Assembly (NCBI GenBank): GCA_958295755.1
Contig: OY282367.1
Span: 1,802,022-1,866,021 of the forward strand
Length of the DNA stretch: 64,000 nucleotides
Direction: 5' to 3'
DNA from: an uncultured Acidimicrobiales bacterium
GTDB taxonomy: Bacteria; Actinomycetota; Acidimicrobiia; Acidimicrobiales; Hopanoidiivorantaceae
Below are positions 16,357 through 24,994 of the stretch, piece by piece. Made by a program: the position numbers and the translations under genes. Every line of letters begins with the position of its first letter. Position 1 is the stretch's first letter. Below the pieces are notes generated by a model. That model worked only from the letters and a program-made list of their open reading frames with translations, was not told the DNA's origin and ran no database searches.

Positions 16357-18663
16357 TTGCTATATTCCAGAAAAAGCGGAATGATCAGGACAAGGAAGCT
16401 GATCAAGCGGAGCCAGAAAAGAGGCTTGCCTGCTCTGCTTCTGGTGCTCGCATTGGTTGCTGTCGTAGCTTCAATATTGATGACGCAGTCCCCGGAGAAT
16501 AAAGCTGAAGCCAGATATACTTGCCCCGCCGGGCAAGTACTAAGAGGACAAAGACTTTCATCAGGTGGCTACCGCGTTTACTGCGTAGCAACCACAACAA
16601 CACGCCCAACAACCACAACCACCACGACAAGACGCCCAAGCTCATGTCGGGCAGGCTATTACCGCTGGAGCTTCGGAAGCCGAGGAGGATGCGCCCCATG
16701 CCCATCCACATCCAGAACAATACCATCAGGCTGCTCCGGCTATACCACAAGACCAACCACAACAACACGCCCACCAACCACAACCACCACGACTAGGCCA
16801 CGCCCAAGCTCATGCCGAGCAGGCTATTACCGCTGGCACTTCGGAAGCCGAGGAGGATGCGCCCCATGCCCATCCACATCCATAACAATACAACCAGGCT
16901 GCTCCGGCTACACCACAAGACCCACACCAACCACACGCCCACCAACCACAACCACCACGACTAGGCCACGCCCAAGCTCATGCCGAGCAGGCTATTACCG
17001 CTGGAGCTTCGGAAGCCGAGGAGGATGCGCCCCATGCCCATCCACATCCAGAACAATACGACCAGGCTGCTCCGGCTACACCACAAGACCCACACCAACC
17101 ACACGCCCACCAACCACCACCAGACCCACACCAACCACACGCCCACCAACCACCACCAGACCCACACCAACTACACGCCGGCCAACCACCACGACTACCG
17201 TAGCACCAGCTCCGCTGACTCCCACGACCACTACCACAACTCCAACTTCTATTGCTCCTCTTAATGCTGAAGAGGTTTGTAAAAATAAAACTGATACAAT
17301 TAAATCTGATTGCAAAGCATTAATTGCTATTAGAAATCATTGGACAACCAATACACCTAACCTGTCGGCGGACCATTTTCTGATGAAATGGGGGAAAGGA
17401 AATGTAAGAACTTGGCCCGGAACTAAAATTAGAAATAGAAGAGTCACTGGAATACATCTTTCAAATCCAAGTATTGGAAACAATACAAATATGCAATTAT
17501 CTGGAACGATTCCCGCACAACACATTGTAAAACTCACACAATTAAAATATCTTCATCTCTCCAATAATGCTATTACTGGTAATATTCCTAGTGAATTTGG
17601 CAGAATTACTTCCAACAAAACCACGCTTAGGTTTCTAATGGAGCTAAACCTAGAAAATAATAACTTGAGAGGAATAATCCCTTCAAATCTCGGAAATATT
17701 AATGGCTTAGAAAGCCTGAGTCTTTCAGGTAATCGCTTGAGCGGCAATATACCGTCTCAGTTGGGAAATCTCAGGAATCTAAAACGTCTTCGTCTTGACA
17801 ATAACCTGTTCACTGGTGGCATTCCTTTTCAATTCAATAGTTTGACAAATCTATTCCACCTCAGTGTAAATAATAACTTCTTGTCTGGTAGCGTCCCCAC
17901 CCTCACAGCCCTCACCGAACTCAGATGGGCCGATTTATCCAACAACCCATGGCTGGCTGGTAGCATCACCACGCAATTCAACAACCTCAGAAAACTCAGA
18001 TATCTTCGCTTAAACAACAATAGATTTACAGGCAACATCCCATCCTTTACCAGCCTCACGAAGATCCGCTGGATAGACCTGTCCAGTAACCGGCTGACCG
18101 GTAGCATCACTACGCAATTCAACAACCTCAGCACCCTCACCCACCTCTATCTAAATAACAACAGACTCACAGGAACCATCCCAATGGGCATATGCTCGCT
18201 AGGAGCTAACGCTAAACTCTCAGGCAACACCGGCCTCACACCCTGCTCGACCACGACAACTACAACCACAGTCGCCCCAACAACAACCACAACCACAGTC
18301 GCCCCGACAACAACCACAACTACAACTACTGTGGCCCCGACAACAACCACAACCACAGTCGCCCCAACAACAACCACAACTACTGTGGCCCCAACCACAA
18401 CTACCACGACAACCACAGCACCACCTCCCACATATTGCTGGGGGGGTTGGGGTGTTTATGGTTGTTATCCTTGTCCAGCCTGGTTTCCAAATGGCGCCAC
18501 TATACCTACCACATGCATCGGCTTTACAAAAAATATACCATCATACTGTATTTCCGTAGCTGTTTGGAGCGGATGCCTTGTATGCCCCAATACAGCTCTT
18601 TCTGAAGCTTCCATATGGCCATCGTGTAGAGGATATACAAGAGTTGTACCACAACAAAATTAA
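16357..18663 (+). CDS. Secreted LRR protein with five copies of an unrecognised four-Cys module
   Basis: A 768-residue exported protein. A membrane segment near residues 25-45 is followed by three near-identical Cys modules (56-residue period, first Cys codons at 16645, 16813 and 16981) separated by Thr/Pro linkers. Next are a 12-residue TRPTPTTRPPTT repeat, an LRR cap with DCKALIAIRNHW (shared with the upstream gene), about ten plant-type LRRs, and a long TTTTTVAP linker. Two further divergent Cys modules end the protein (YCWGGWGVYGCYPCP and YCISVAVWSGCLVCP). The module pattern is C, about 10-15 residues, G-C-x2-C-P, about 8-10 residues, C-x-G-[YF]-T. The TTG start at 16357 is preferred because AGGAG (16346-16350) sits 6 nt upstream; ATG 16381 is the alternative. 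It follows the first LRR gene by 18 bp. Confidence 0.8.
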   Translation: MLYSRKSGMIRTRKLIKRSQKRGLPALLLVLALVAVVASILMTQSPENKAEARYTCPAGQVLRGQRLSSGGYRVYCVATTTTRPTTTTTTTRRPSSCRAGYYRWSFGSRGGCAPCPSTSRTIPSGCSGYTTRPTTTTRPPTTTTTTRPRPSSCRAGYYRWHFGSRGGCAPCPSTSITIQPGCSGYTTRPTPTTRPPTTTTTTRPRPSSCRAGYYRWSFGSRGGCAPCPSTSRTIRPGCSGYTTRPTPTTRPPTTTRPTPTTRPPTTTRPTPTTRRPTTTTTVAPAPLTPTTTTTTPTSIAPLNAEEVCKNKTDTIKSDCKALIAIRNHWTTNTPNLSADHFLMKWGKGNVRTWPGTKIRNRRVTGIHLSNPSIGNNTNMQLSGTIPAQHIVKLTQLKYLHLSNNAITGNIPSEFGRITSNKTTLRFLMELNLENNNLRGIIPSNLGNINGLESLSLSGNRLSGNIPSQLGNLRNLKRLRLDNNLFTGGIPFQFNSLTNLFHLSVNNNFLSGSVPTLTALTELRWADLSNNPWLAGSITTQFNNLRKLRYLRLNNNRFTGNIPSFTSLTKIRWIDLSSNRLTGSITTQFNNLSTLTHLYLNNNRLTGTIPMGICSLGANAKLSGNTGLTPCSTTTTTTTVAPTTTTTTVAPTTTTTTTTVAPTTTTTTVAPTTTTTTVAPTTTTTTTTAPPPTYCWGGWGVYGCYPCPAWFPNGATIPTTCIGFTKNIPSYCISVAVWSGCLVCPNTALSEASIWPSCRGYTRVVPQQN
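16640..17090 (+). repeat. 168-bp tandem repeat encoding the N-terminal Cys modules
   Basis: Three copies with the first Cys codon at 16645, 16813 and 16981, exactly 168 bp apart. They are nearly identical at the nucleotide level, including third positions, which suggests recent amplification or gene conversion. Confidence 0.9.
17086..17200 (+). repeat. 36-bp tandem repeat, Thr/Pro/Arg linker
   Basis: About three units of 36 bp, each encoding TRPTPTTRPPTT or a close variant, join the Cys modules to the LRR domain. Confidence 0.88.
18250..18421 (+). repeat. Thr-rich array (VAPTTTTTT) in the LRR protein
   Basis: About six units encode VAP followed by six to eight Thr. They join the LRR domain to the two C-terminal Cys modules. 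Unit length varies by multiples of three. Confidence 0.9.
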
Positions 18664-18690
18664 AACTGAAATTCCCACTGACTGTGAAAT

Positions 18691-20199
18691 TTAGGGATGG
18701 AGCGGGGGGCGATGGTGTCTCCAGGGGGAGGTGGTTTCTAGTTGAGAGCCGACAGCTATGAGAAGGTCTTCTCGGCCGTAGTCGGCTACTAGTTGGGTGC
18801 CTATGGGGAGGCCGGGGACGGTGCTGCCCCACTCGCCTGGAGTGGTATTGCCTGGAGTGGTATTGTCTGGGGTGGTGTTGGGGGTAGCGGCATCGCTGGT
18901 GGTTTGGTGGAGAGGAAGAGAGATAGCTGGTTGGCCTGTCATGTTGAAGGGGGAGGTAAAAGCAGCATAGGGCATGGCTCTGAGCTGGCCTTGGAAGGGG
19001 TTTGCTGGTGTGCTAGCCAAATCGCCTATCCGGGGGGGCGGCAAAGTGGAAGTAGGCGTGAGTAGAAGGTCGTGGTCTTGCCACCACGAGAGCACATTGT
19101 GAGAGTGTTGTTCTAGGGCTTTCACTGCTACCTCTACTGCTTCGCCTGTGATTTCTTTACCTCGCAGAGCCATCTGCCAAGTGGGTGGCTCTACATCGTC
19201 TTCTGTGAGATTTCGACCCAGCCGCTCACGGATCATCTCGAAATCGGCAGCCACACCGAACGACCAAACCACACCGAATGCCGCGATGGATTCCTCAGAC
19301 ACCAACTCCAAAGACACTTCTTCTACAGAATGTCCCAGAGATTCCAGCAAGCTAGCAGTCTTACGGGCGGCCGCTTCACACTCAGGATGAAGCTCAATGC
19401 CATATCTGGGTGATGTATCCATAAGGCCGATACGGAGCTTGCCAGGGTCTTTGCCCACAGAAGCCGCAAAGGGTTCTGCTGGAAGGGCGATTCCCCCATT
19501 TTCGTGGGCTGAGACATCCAAAATCGCTGCTGCATCTCGCATCGTGTGGCACACCACATGTTGAACCGAGAGCACATAAACATTAGATGCTTTCTCAAGT
19601 GGCACTCTGCCCCTAGTCGGCTTCAAACCAACCAGACCGCACATAGCAGCAGGGATGCGAATAGAGCCGCCCCCGTCGCTGGCATTAGCGGCAGGCACCA
19701 TGCCAGATGCCACAGCAGCTGCCGCCCCGCCCGAAGAACCGCCTGCGCCGTAATCGGTGTTCCAAGGGTTGCGGGTGGGGCCATAGGAGAGCGGCTCGGT
19801 GGTGGGCATAAGGCCTAACTCTGGGGTGTTGGTGCGCCCCGCTATCACGAACCCTGCTTTGCGATAGAGACTTGTAAGCTCTGAGTCGCTGGGGTGAATG
19901 TAGCCAGCTTGTTTTAGACCTCGCACGCCAAGATGGTTAGGGTCGCCTGCTGAAGTGGTTGAGGAGAGATCTTTCAGCAGCATCGGCACGCCTTTGAAAG
20001 GGCCATTTGGCAAGTTGGGGCTATCGGCTGCTGCCAGAGCCTTTTCAAACATCGGGTAGATGACGGCGTTCAACTGCGGATTTAGTGCCTCTATGCGAGC
20101 GATGGTAGCCTCGGTGACTTCGCGGGGGGTTACCTCGCCATCGCGTATAAGTTGAGCTAAAGCAATGGCGTCGTGCTGGGCAAGTACGGAATCAGGCAC
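18691..20199 (-). CDS. Amidase (amidase signature family)
   Basis: A 502-residue enzyme that hydrolyses amide bonds through a Ser-cisSer-Lys triad. The Lys is in [11 protein letters not shown], the cis-Ser in the Gly/Ser-rich [16 protein letters not shown], and the nucleophile Ser in [17 protein letters not shown]. Its similarity to the GatA subunit is only at family level. No gatB or gatC lies nearby, so a stand-alone amidase is more likely. A GTG start at 20199 is supported by AGGAGATAGC directly upstream. Near the C-terminus a Thr/Pro-rich insert ([13 protein letters not shown]) comes from a 15-bp tandem repeat at about 18835-18895. Confidence 0.87.
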   Translation of the reverse strand: MPDSVLAQHDAIALAQLIRDGEVTPREVTEATIARIEALNPQLNAVIYPMFEKALAAADSPNLPNGPFKGVPMLLKDLSSTTSAGDPNHLGVRGLKQAGYIHPSDSELTSLYRKAGFVIAGRTNTPELGLMPTTEPLSYGPTRNPWNTDYGAGGSSGGAAAAVASGMVPAANASDGGGSIRIPAAMCGLVGLKPTRGRVPLEKASNVYVLSVQHVVCHTMRDAAAILDVSAHENGGIALPAEPFAASVGKDPGKLRIGLMDTSPRYGIELHPECEAAARKTASLLESLGHSVEEVSLELVSEESIAAFGVVWSFGVAADFEMIRERLGRNLTEDDVEPPTWQMALRGKEITGEAVEVAVKALEQHSHNVLSWWQDHDLLLTPTSTLPPPRIGDLASTPANPFQGQLRAMPYAAFTSPFNMTGQPAISLPLHQTTSDAATPNTTPDNTTPGNTTPGEWGSTVPGLPIGTQLVADYGREDLLIAVGSQLETTSPWRHHRPPLHP

Positions 20200-20234
20200 G
20201 CTATCTCCTAAATTTGGCGTTTGTATTCTTGGGG

Positions 20235-20939
20235 CTAATTCTTAGAGCTAGTTTTCAGATACGCTGCGTAGTTTTCGGTGGCAAACTCCCAGTTGATTAA
20301 GTTTTCAATCCATCTGGCGATGTAAGACGGACGGTCGTTTTGGAAGTCTAAATAATAGGCGTGCTCCCACACATCCAAAGTGAGCAACAGAGCACCAGCG
20401 CGTAGCTCGGCGAGTGGTATATCGGCATTGGAAGTGGTGAGAATTGACAACTTCTCCTCGCCAGCAGCTAACCAAACCCAACCAGAGCCGAATAGACACG
20501 CCGCAGCTTCGGTGAACTCTTCGCAGAATCCGTCGTATGAACCGAAACTAGCCACCACTGCCTCAGCCAGCGCGCCACTGGCAGTCTTGCCACCTCCAGG
20601 CTCGCCACCTCCATCGGGACTCATTGAATGCCAGAAGAAGTTATGATTCCACGCTTGCGCCGCATTATTGAACAGACCGAGCTTTGAAGGGTCATTTGCG
20701 CTTTCGGCAATGATTTGCTCTATCGCTTTGTCAGCCATCCCCTTGTCAGCCATCCCTGTGCCAGCCATCCCTGTGCCAGCCATCCCTGTGCCAGCCATCT
20801 CAGTGCCGTCTGTCATACGATTTAGGTTGTTTATATAGGCCGCATGATGCTTGCTGTAGTGGAAGCTGAAAGTCTCCTCGCTCATCGTAGGGGCGAGGGC
20901 GTTTGCGGGATATGGAAGAGATGGCAGTTCAAAAAGCAT
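20235..20939 (-). CDS. sodB: Superoxide dismutase, Fe/Mn type, with a repeat insertion
   Basis: A 234-residue cytoplasmic enzyme that converts superoxide to oxygen and peroxide. Metal ligands are in place: His 27 (SFHYSKHHAAY), His in AWNHNFFWHSM, and Asp and His in LDVWEHAYYLDF. NFFWHSM and the neighbouring sequence look closer to Fe enzymes, but the metal is not certain. The protein is about 40 residues longer than usual. Much of the excess is an insertion at residues 45-73, repeating MAGTG and then MADKG, which lies in the loop joining the two N-terminal helices. The insertion comes from a 15-bp tandem repeat (about 20733-20808). Both sides of it match the family, so the gene is probably functional. 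Confidence 0.93.
   Translation of the reverse strand: MLFELPSLPYPANALAPTMSEETFSFHYSKHHAAYINNLNRMTDGTEMAGTGMAGTGMAGTGMADKGMADKAIEQIIAESANDPSKLGLFNNAAQAWNHNFFWHSMSPDGGGEPGGGKTASGALAEAVVASFGSYDGFCEEFTEAAACLFGSGWVWLAAGEEKLSILTTSNADIPLAELRAGALLLTLDVWEHAYYLDFQNDRPSYIARWIENLINWEFATENYAAYLKTSSKN
20733..20808 (-). repeat. 15-bp tandem repeat inside the superoxide dismutase gene
   Basis: Five units encode MAGTG, MAGTG, MAGTG, MADKG and MADKA. It is in frame within an otherwise conserved enzyme. Confidence 0.9.
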
Positions 20940-20990
20940 TTATGCAGTTTGCCTTGGTTATGGCCCAGTTAGCAAAGAGATGTTTGCGAT

Positions 20991-23387
20991 CTACAGCTTC
21001 TCAGCAGCCAAAGCGATGTCTTGCGGACGGATAGGCACGCGGGGCAAATCCAGACCTGTGGCGTCTCGAACGGCTGCAGCCACCGCAGGCAACGACGACA
21101 CCGCAGGCGGCTCGCCGATACCTTTAGCCCCGAACGGCGCACCCGGCTCGGGTTGTTCTATCAACTCCACGATGGCGATCTCGGGCATGTCCAGAGCAGT
21201 GGGGATGAGATAGTCGGTAAATGAAGCATTGCGAACCTGCCCGTCGGTGAGCAGCATCTCTTCCATCACCGCCAAGCCCACGCCTTGAGCTATGCCGCCC
21301 TCAATCTGTCCGTAAGCCTGCAGCGGGTTGAGCACCTTGCCGACATCTTGCGTTGTGGCGACCTCTACCACACGGATGAGACCGAGGTCTAAATCAACAT
21401 CCACGGTCGCCCGATGCGCTGCGTAGATGAAAGCTACATGGGCGTTGCCTTGGCCGTTTTCATCTAGCGGGAATGTGGGGGTGTGGCGATATTCCAGCTC
21501 TACGAAGATGTTTTCATCGCCCACAGCTTCTTCTAAAGACATATCCAATAAGCCGTCTTTAGAGCGAACTCGCCCATCGGCACACTCCAGCAGGTCTTCG
21601 GCATCGTCTTGAGCGAAGCCGTGCTCGACGGCAACTTTGGCGAGCAGTTTGGCACGCACTTCTTCGCAGGCTCGCATCACTGCTCCGCCCGACATCCAAG
21701 ATTGCCTGCTGGCCGATGACGACCCAGCCGAGCCGATCTGCGTGTCTATCGGAGCGAGGACAACTTCTTCTACTCCTAGTACTTCACGGGCGATCTGCTG
21801 AGACAAGGTAACGAAGCCCTGGCCGACCTCAGCGCAAGCGCATTTGATGGTGGCGACATCGCCCTCTAGCAGGCACGAGGCGGTGGAATAGTCGTCAAAG
21901 CCTTCAGAGAACATAAGATTTTTGACACCCACGCCGTAGCCCACGCCTCGACGGATACGAGAGCGGTCGGCTGTGCGACCAGCACCTCCCGGGTCAGCCA
22001 TTGAAGTGTGCTGGCTTGCACTGTCGCCCTCATCTTGCCTGTCTTGCCTGCCTGCTCTGCCCCTTCCGTCTTGCCTGCCTTGCCTGTCTCCTCCGTCTTG
22101 CCTGCCCCCTCCGTCTTGCCTCGGTGGTGGCAACGGATGGCGAGACAAACTCTCAATCAGCTCCCGCACGGGGGCTGTGCCTGTGATTTCTTGGCCGGTG
22201 ATTATGGTATCGCCGGGGGCGATGGCGTTTCGCAAACGAATCTCCACAGGGTCGCAACCCACAGCTGCCGCCAGTTTGTCCATCTGTGTCTCATGGGCAA
22301 AGCACGCCTGCACCGCCCCGAAACCACGCATAGCCCCGCAAGGTAAGTTGTTGGTGCGCACGACGATACCCTCTATTTCACAGCTAGGTGTTTTGTAAGG
22401 GCCGTTGGCGAAACAGGTAGCGTTGGCGATCACTGCGCTGGAGGTTGAAGCGTATGCGCCGCCGTCTAGTAGCAGTCTGCCTTCTATCTTCACTATCTCG
22501 CCTCTGGCTGTGGCGTGATGGCGGAGCCAGATTTTCGCAGGGTGGCGATGGACATGACCGTAGAACGACTCTTCTCGGTTATAGACCATCTTCACAGGTC
22601 GGCGAGTGTAAAGAGCCAACATGCAGAGGTGAATCTGCAGGCTCACATCCTCACGAGCACCGAACGCCCCGCCCACGCCTGCGAGTGTGAGACGAACTTT
22701 GTCATCGGGGAGGTCGAGGGAGGCTGCTATCTGTTGCTGGTCGGCATGGAGCCATTGGGTAGAGATGTAGAGTTCTACGCCTTCGTCTTCGCACGGCATC
22801 GCCATGCCCGACTCCACACCCATGAACGCTTGGTCTTGCATGCCAACTTCGTATGTGCCTTCTATCACGATCTCACCTGTGGCAGCTTGATCGCCACGGC
22901 GGATGGTTAGGCTGCGGAAGATATTGCCATCGGGGTGAAGCAGGTCGGCTGTGATGGCTTCCTCGGCATCGCAGACGGGGGTGAGCGGCTCGTAATCCAC
23001 AACGATGGCGTCGGCTGCTTTACGGGCGGTTTCTGGATGGTCGGCGGCTACTATCGCCACCGGCTCGCCTTGATAGCGAACTTCGTCTTTGGCTAGCACT
23101 GGCTGGTCGGGATGTTCCAAGCCGAAGATTTTGCGGCCGGGGACGTCATCGTGGAGCAAAACTGCTGCTACGCCTGGGGTGGCTAGGGCGGCGGAGATAT
23201 CAATAGAGCGAATGTTGGCTCTGGTGTGGGGCGAGCGGAGGGTTTGGCCCCAGAGCATTCCGTCGGCCCAAAGGTCGGATGAGAATGCGAACATGCCGCG
23301 CACTTTGGGCACTCCGTCTGGACGGGGCGCGCTGGTGCCGACTCTGGGGGCTTGGGTTCTAGGTGGGGTAAGTGTTTGTGACATCAC
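20991..23387 (-). CDS. Molybdopterin-binding large subunit, xanthine dehydrogenase family
   Basis: A 798-residue catalytic subunit that hydroxylates an aromatic heterocycle or similar substrate at a Mo centre. Motifs seen are GVGGAFGAREDV, the loop PCGAMRGFGAVQ (xanthine-dehydrogenase type, not the AYRCSFR loop of CO dehydrogenase), EVGQGFVTLSQQ, and GAKGIGEPPAV with the catalytic Glu. An insert near residue 400 is made of RQDGG-type repeats and a stretch rich in Arg/Gln/Gly, from a degenerate tandem repeat at about 22026-22134. The start overlaps the end of the 2Fe-2S gene by 4 bp (ATGA). The substrate is not clear; purines are plausible given the GuaB and deaminase genes upstream. Confidence 0.88.
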   Translation of the reverse strand: MMSQTLTPPRTQAPRVGTSAPRPDGVPKVRGMFAFSSDLWADGMLWGQTLRSPHTRANIRSIDISAALATPGVAAVLLHDDVPGRKIFGLEHPDQPVLAKDEVRYQGEPVAIVAADHPETARKAADAIVVDYEPLTPVCDAEEAITADLLHPDGNIFRSLTIRRGDQAATGEIVIEGTYEVGMQDQAFMGVESGMAMPCEDEGVELYISTQWLHADQQQIAASLDLPDDKVRLTLAGVGGAFGAREDVSLQIHLCMLALYTRRPVKMVYNREESFYGHVHRHPAKIWLRHHATARGEIVKIEGRLLLDGGAYASTSSAVIANATCFANGPYKTPSCEIEGIVVRTNNLPCGAMRGFGAVQACFAHETQMDKLAAAVGCDPVEIRLRNAIAPGDTIITGQEITGTAPVRELIESLSRHPLPPPRQDGGGRQDGGDRQGRQDGRGRAGRQDRQDEGDSASQHTSMADPGGAGRTADRSRIRRGVGYGVGVKNLMFSEGFDDYSTASCLLEGDVATIKCACAEVGQGFVTLSQQIAREVLGVEEVVLAPIDTQIGSAGSSSASRQSWMSGGAVMRACEEVRAKLLAKVAVEHGFAQDDAEDLLECADGRVRSKDGLLDMSLEEAVGDENIFVELEYRHTPTFPLDENGQGNAHVAFIYAAHRATVDVDLDLGLIRVVEVATTQDVGKVLNPLQAYGQIEGGIAQGVGLAVMEEMLLTDGQVRNASFTDYLIPTALDMPEIAIVELIEQPEPGAPFGAKGIGEPPAVSSLPAVAAAVRDATGLDLPRVPIRPQDIALAAEKL
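22026..22134 (-). repeat. Degenerate tandem repeat in the molybdenum subunit gene
   Basis: Units of 9-15 bp around CTTGCCTG/CCTTCCGT encode a hydrophilic run of RQDGG, RQGRQ and similar, between two conserved domains. Confidence 0.8.
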
Positions 23388-23857
23388 TCCTCCCGTTCTG
23401 CGGCAACTCTCTGCACGGCGTCAAAAATTCTCACATAGCCGGTGCAGCGGCAGAGATTGCCTGAAATAGCTTCTCTCACTTCTAAGTCGGAAGGCGATGG
23501 TTTTTGGTCTAGCAGGTCGTGCACGGCCATTATCAACCCCGGAGTGCAGAAACCGCACTGCACGGCTCCTGCTTCTACGAAAGCTCGTTGCACATCAGAG
23601 AGGTCACCATCTGGGGCTAGCGATTCGACTGTTGAGATTTCACGATCCATAGCTGAAGCTGCCAGCACCAGGCACGAGCAAACCAGCACATCGTCTATCA
23701 GCACCGAGCACGAGCCGCATTCACCTTGTTCGCAGGCGTTCTTGGTGCCCGCCAAGCCGAGCCGTTCACGGAGAACATACAGCAAGCTTTCGCCCAGCCA
23801 AGCATCATTGACTGGGCGGGATTCGCCGTTGACTCTCAGTTGATAGTGTTCGCTCAT
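23384..23857 (-). CDS. 2Fe-2S subunit, xanthine/CO dehydrogenase family
   Basis: A 157-residue small subunit with both iron-sulfur clusters. The plant-ferredoxin-type Cys set is CEQGECGSCSVLIDDVLVCSC; the second set is CGFCTPGLIMA with CRCTGYVRI. It passes electrons from the Mo centre to the FAD subunit. It overlaps the Mo subunit gene by 4 bp, so translation is coupled. A duplicated 15-bp unit lies just upstream of its start (about 23863-23900). Confidence 0.92.
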   Translation of the reverse strand: MSEHYQLRVNGESRPVNDAWLGESLLYVLRERLGLAGTKNACEQGECGSCSVLIDDVLVCSCLVLAASAMDREISTVESLAPDGDLSDVQRAFVEAGAVQCGFCTPGLIMAVHDLLDQKPSPSDLEVREAISGNLCRCTGYVRIFDAVQRVAAEREE

Positions 23858-23911
23858 CGCTTTGCTTCCTCGCTGATTTTTGGGCTTCCTCGCTGATTAT
23901 TAGTTGTTTTG

Positions 23912-24829
23912 CTAGTTGCTTCCGAATGTCCGCACCAGTGCCCGCTTTGCCATGACGCCTACGGCGTGGCGGCGATAGACGGCTGTGCTGCGGTGGTCGT
24001 CTATAGGGCTGGCGGCTTGTGCGACCATCTCGCCGAAGGTTTCAACATCGACAGGGTCGAGCAGACTGCGCTGTTGCCAATCTAGCCTAGGGGAAATCCA
24101 CTCTTCGGCTTCGGTCGGGCGTACGGGCACTGCAGCTACCGAACCGAGACCCACACAGACCCTCTGAATGTCGTGGCGGGCAATCAGGGCGAGACCTGCC
24201 ACCGAGATGACCATAGCGTTGCGAGTGCCAACCTTCAGAAACTCACCTCTGCCGATGTCATTGCTCGCGTCTGTTGGCGCAACTAGCGGCACTCTCACAC
24301 CTGTTATGATTTCTCCCTGCTGTAATGCCGTCTGCTTCGGGCCAGTGATGAAATCTGACAGGGCCAGCTCGCGGCTACCATCGGCAGAACGCAACAAAAC
24401 TTCGGCATCCAAGGCTGCTAGCACTGGCAGAGTGTCGCCTGCAGGTGAGGCTGTGCCTAGGTTGCCGCCGATAGTGCCAGCGTTGCGGATTTGAGGCGAG
24501 CCTACCGTTCGAGCAGCTTGAGTGAGTGAAGGCAACAGCCCTTCGAAAGCTGGCGTTGCCATTTCGGTGTAAGTCATATTGGCACCGATCCAGAGGGTGC
24601 CGTATCTCCCGGCATCGGCACCCATCCCGCCAGCTCCCCCGCTTTCGTTTTCCAATCGCCAGCCTGCAATCTCACGAACTGCGCTGATTGCTACCACAGC
24701 TTTTGGCGAGCGATGCCTGTAGTTGACTTCCACCATGAAATCCGTCCCGCCAGCTAGCACTTCAGCTTCGGGATTTTCTGCCAATCTTTCACAGGCTTCG
24801 TCTAAAGTTCGAGCTACCTTTACATTCAT
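23912..24829 (-). CDS. FAD-binding subunit, xanthine/CO dehydrogenase family
   Basis: About 305 residues; the flavin subunit of the three-part enzyme. FAD-binding motifs are AGGTDFMVEVN near the start and TIGGNLGTASPAGD with the preceding GSPQIRNAG. The C-terminal domain (VCVGLGSVAAVPVRPTEAE) is the CoxM type. The start is put at ATG 24829 (MNVKVARTLDEACE), where similarity to the family begins. The frame continues to a GTG at 24865. This is the first gene of the operon (FAD, 2Fe-2S, Mo). Confidence 0.88.
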   Translation of the reverse strand: MNVKVARTLDEACERLAENPEAEVLAGGTDFMVEVNYRHRSPKAVVAISAVREIAGWRLENESGGAGGMGADAGRYGTLWIGANMTYTEMATPAFEGLLPSLTQAARTVGSPQIRNAGTIGGNLGTASPAGDTLPVLAALDAEVLLRSADGSRELALSDFITGPKQTALQQGEIITGVRVPLVAPTDASNDIGRGEFLKVGTRNAMVISVAGLALIARHDIQRVCVGLGSVAAVPVRPTEAEEWISPRLDWQQRSLLDPVDVETFGEMVAQAASPIDDHRSTAVYRRHAVGVMAKRALVRTFGSN

Positions 24830-24994
24830 CGCTCTCAAAGCTCCTGCCAATTCTGCCAGCACCACTTGCCTGCCAAGCTTGCACTAAACTGATAGTTGGT
24901 TGCCCGCGCTACCAAATCATCAAGAAAATCTGCCACAGATTGAAATTCTACTCTATTTCAGCAATACACTCTGACCTGCCACCAGGAGATCACA

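Noticed and set aside
16640..17200. Regular 168-bp and 36-bp repeats considered as a CRISPR array
   Set aside because: They are in-frame protein repeats with no variable spacers; no cas genes are in the window.
18664..18690. Possible terminator between the convergent LRR and amidase genes
   Set aside because: The 27-bp gap has no stable hairpin with a T-run; no clear intrinsic terminator was found anywhere in the window.
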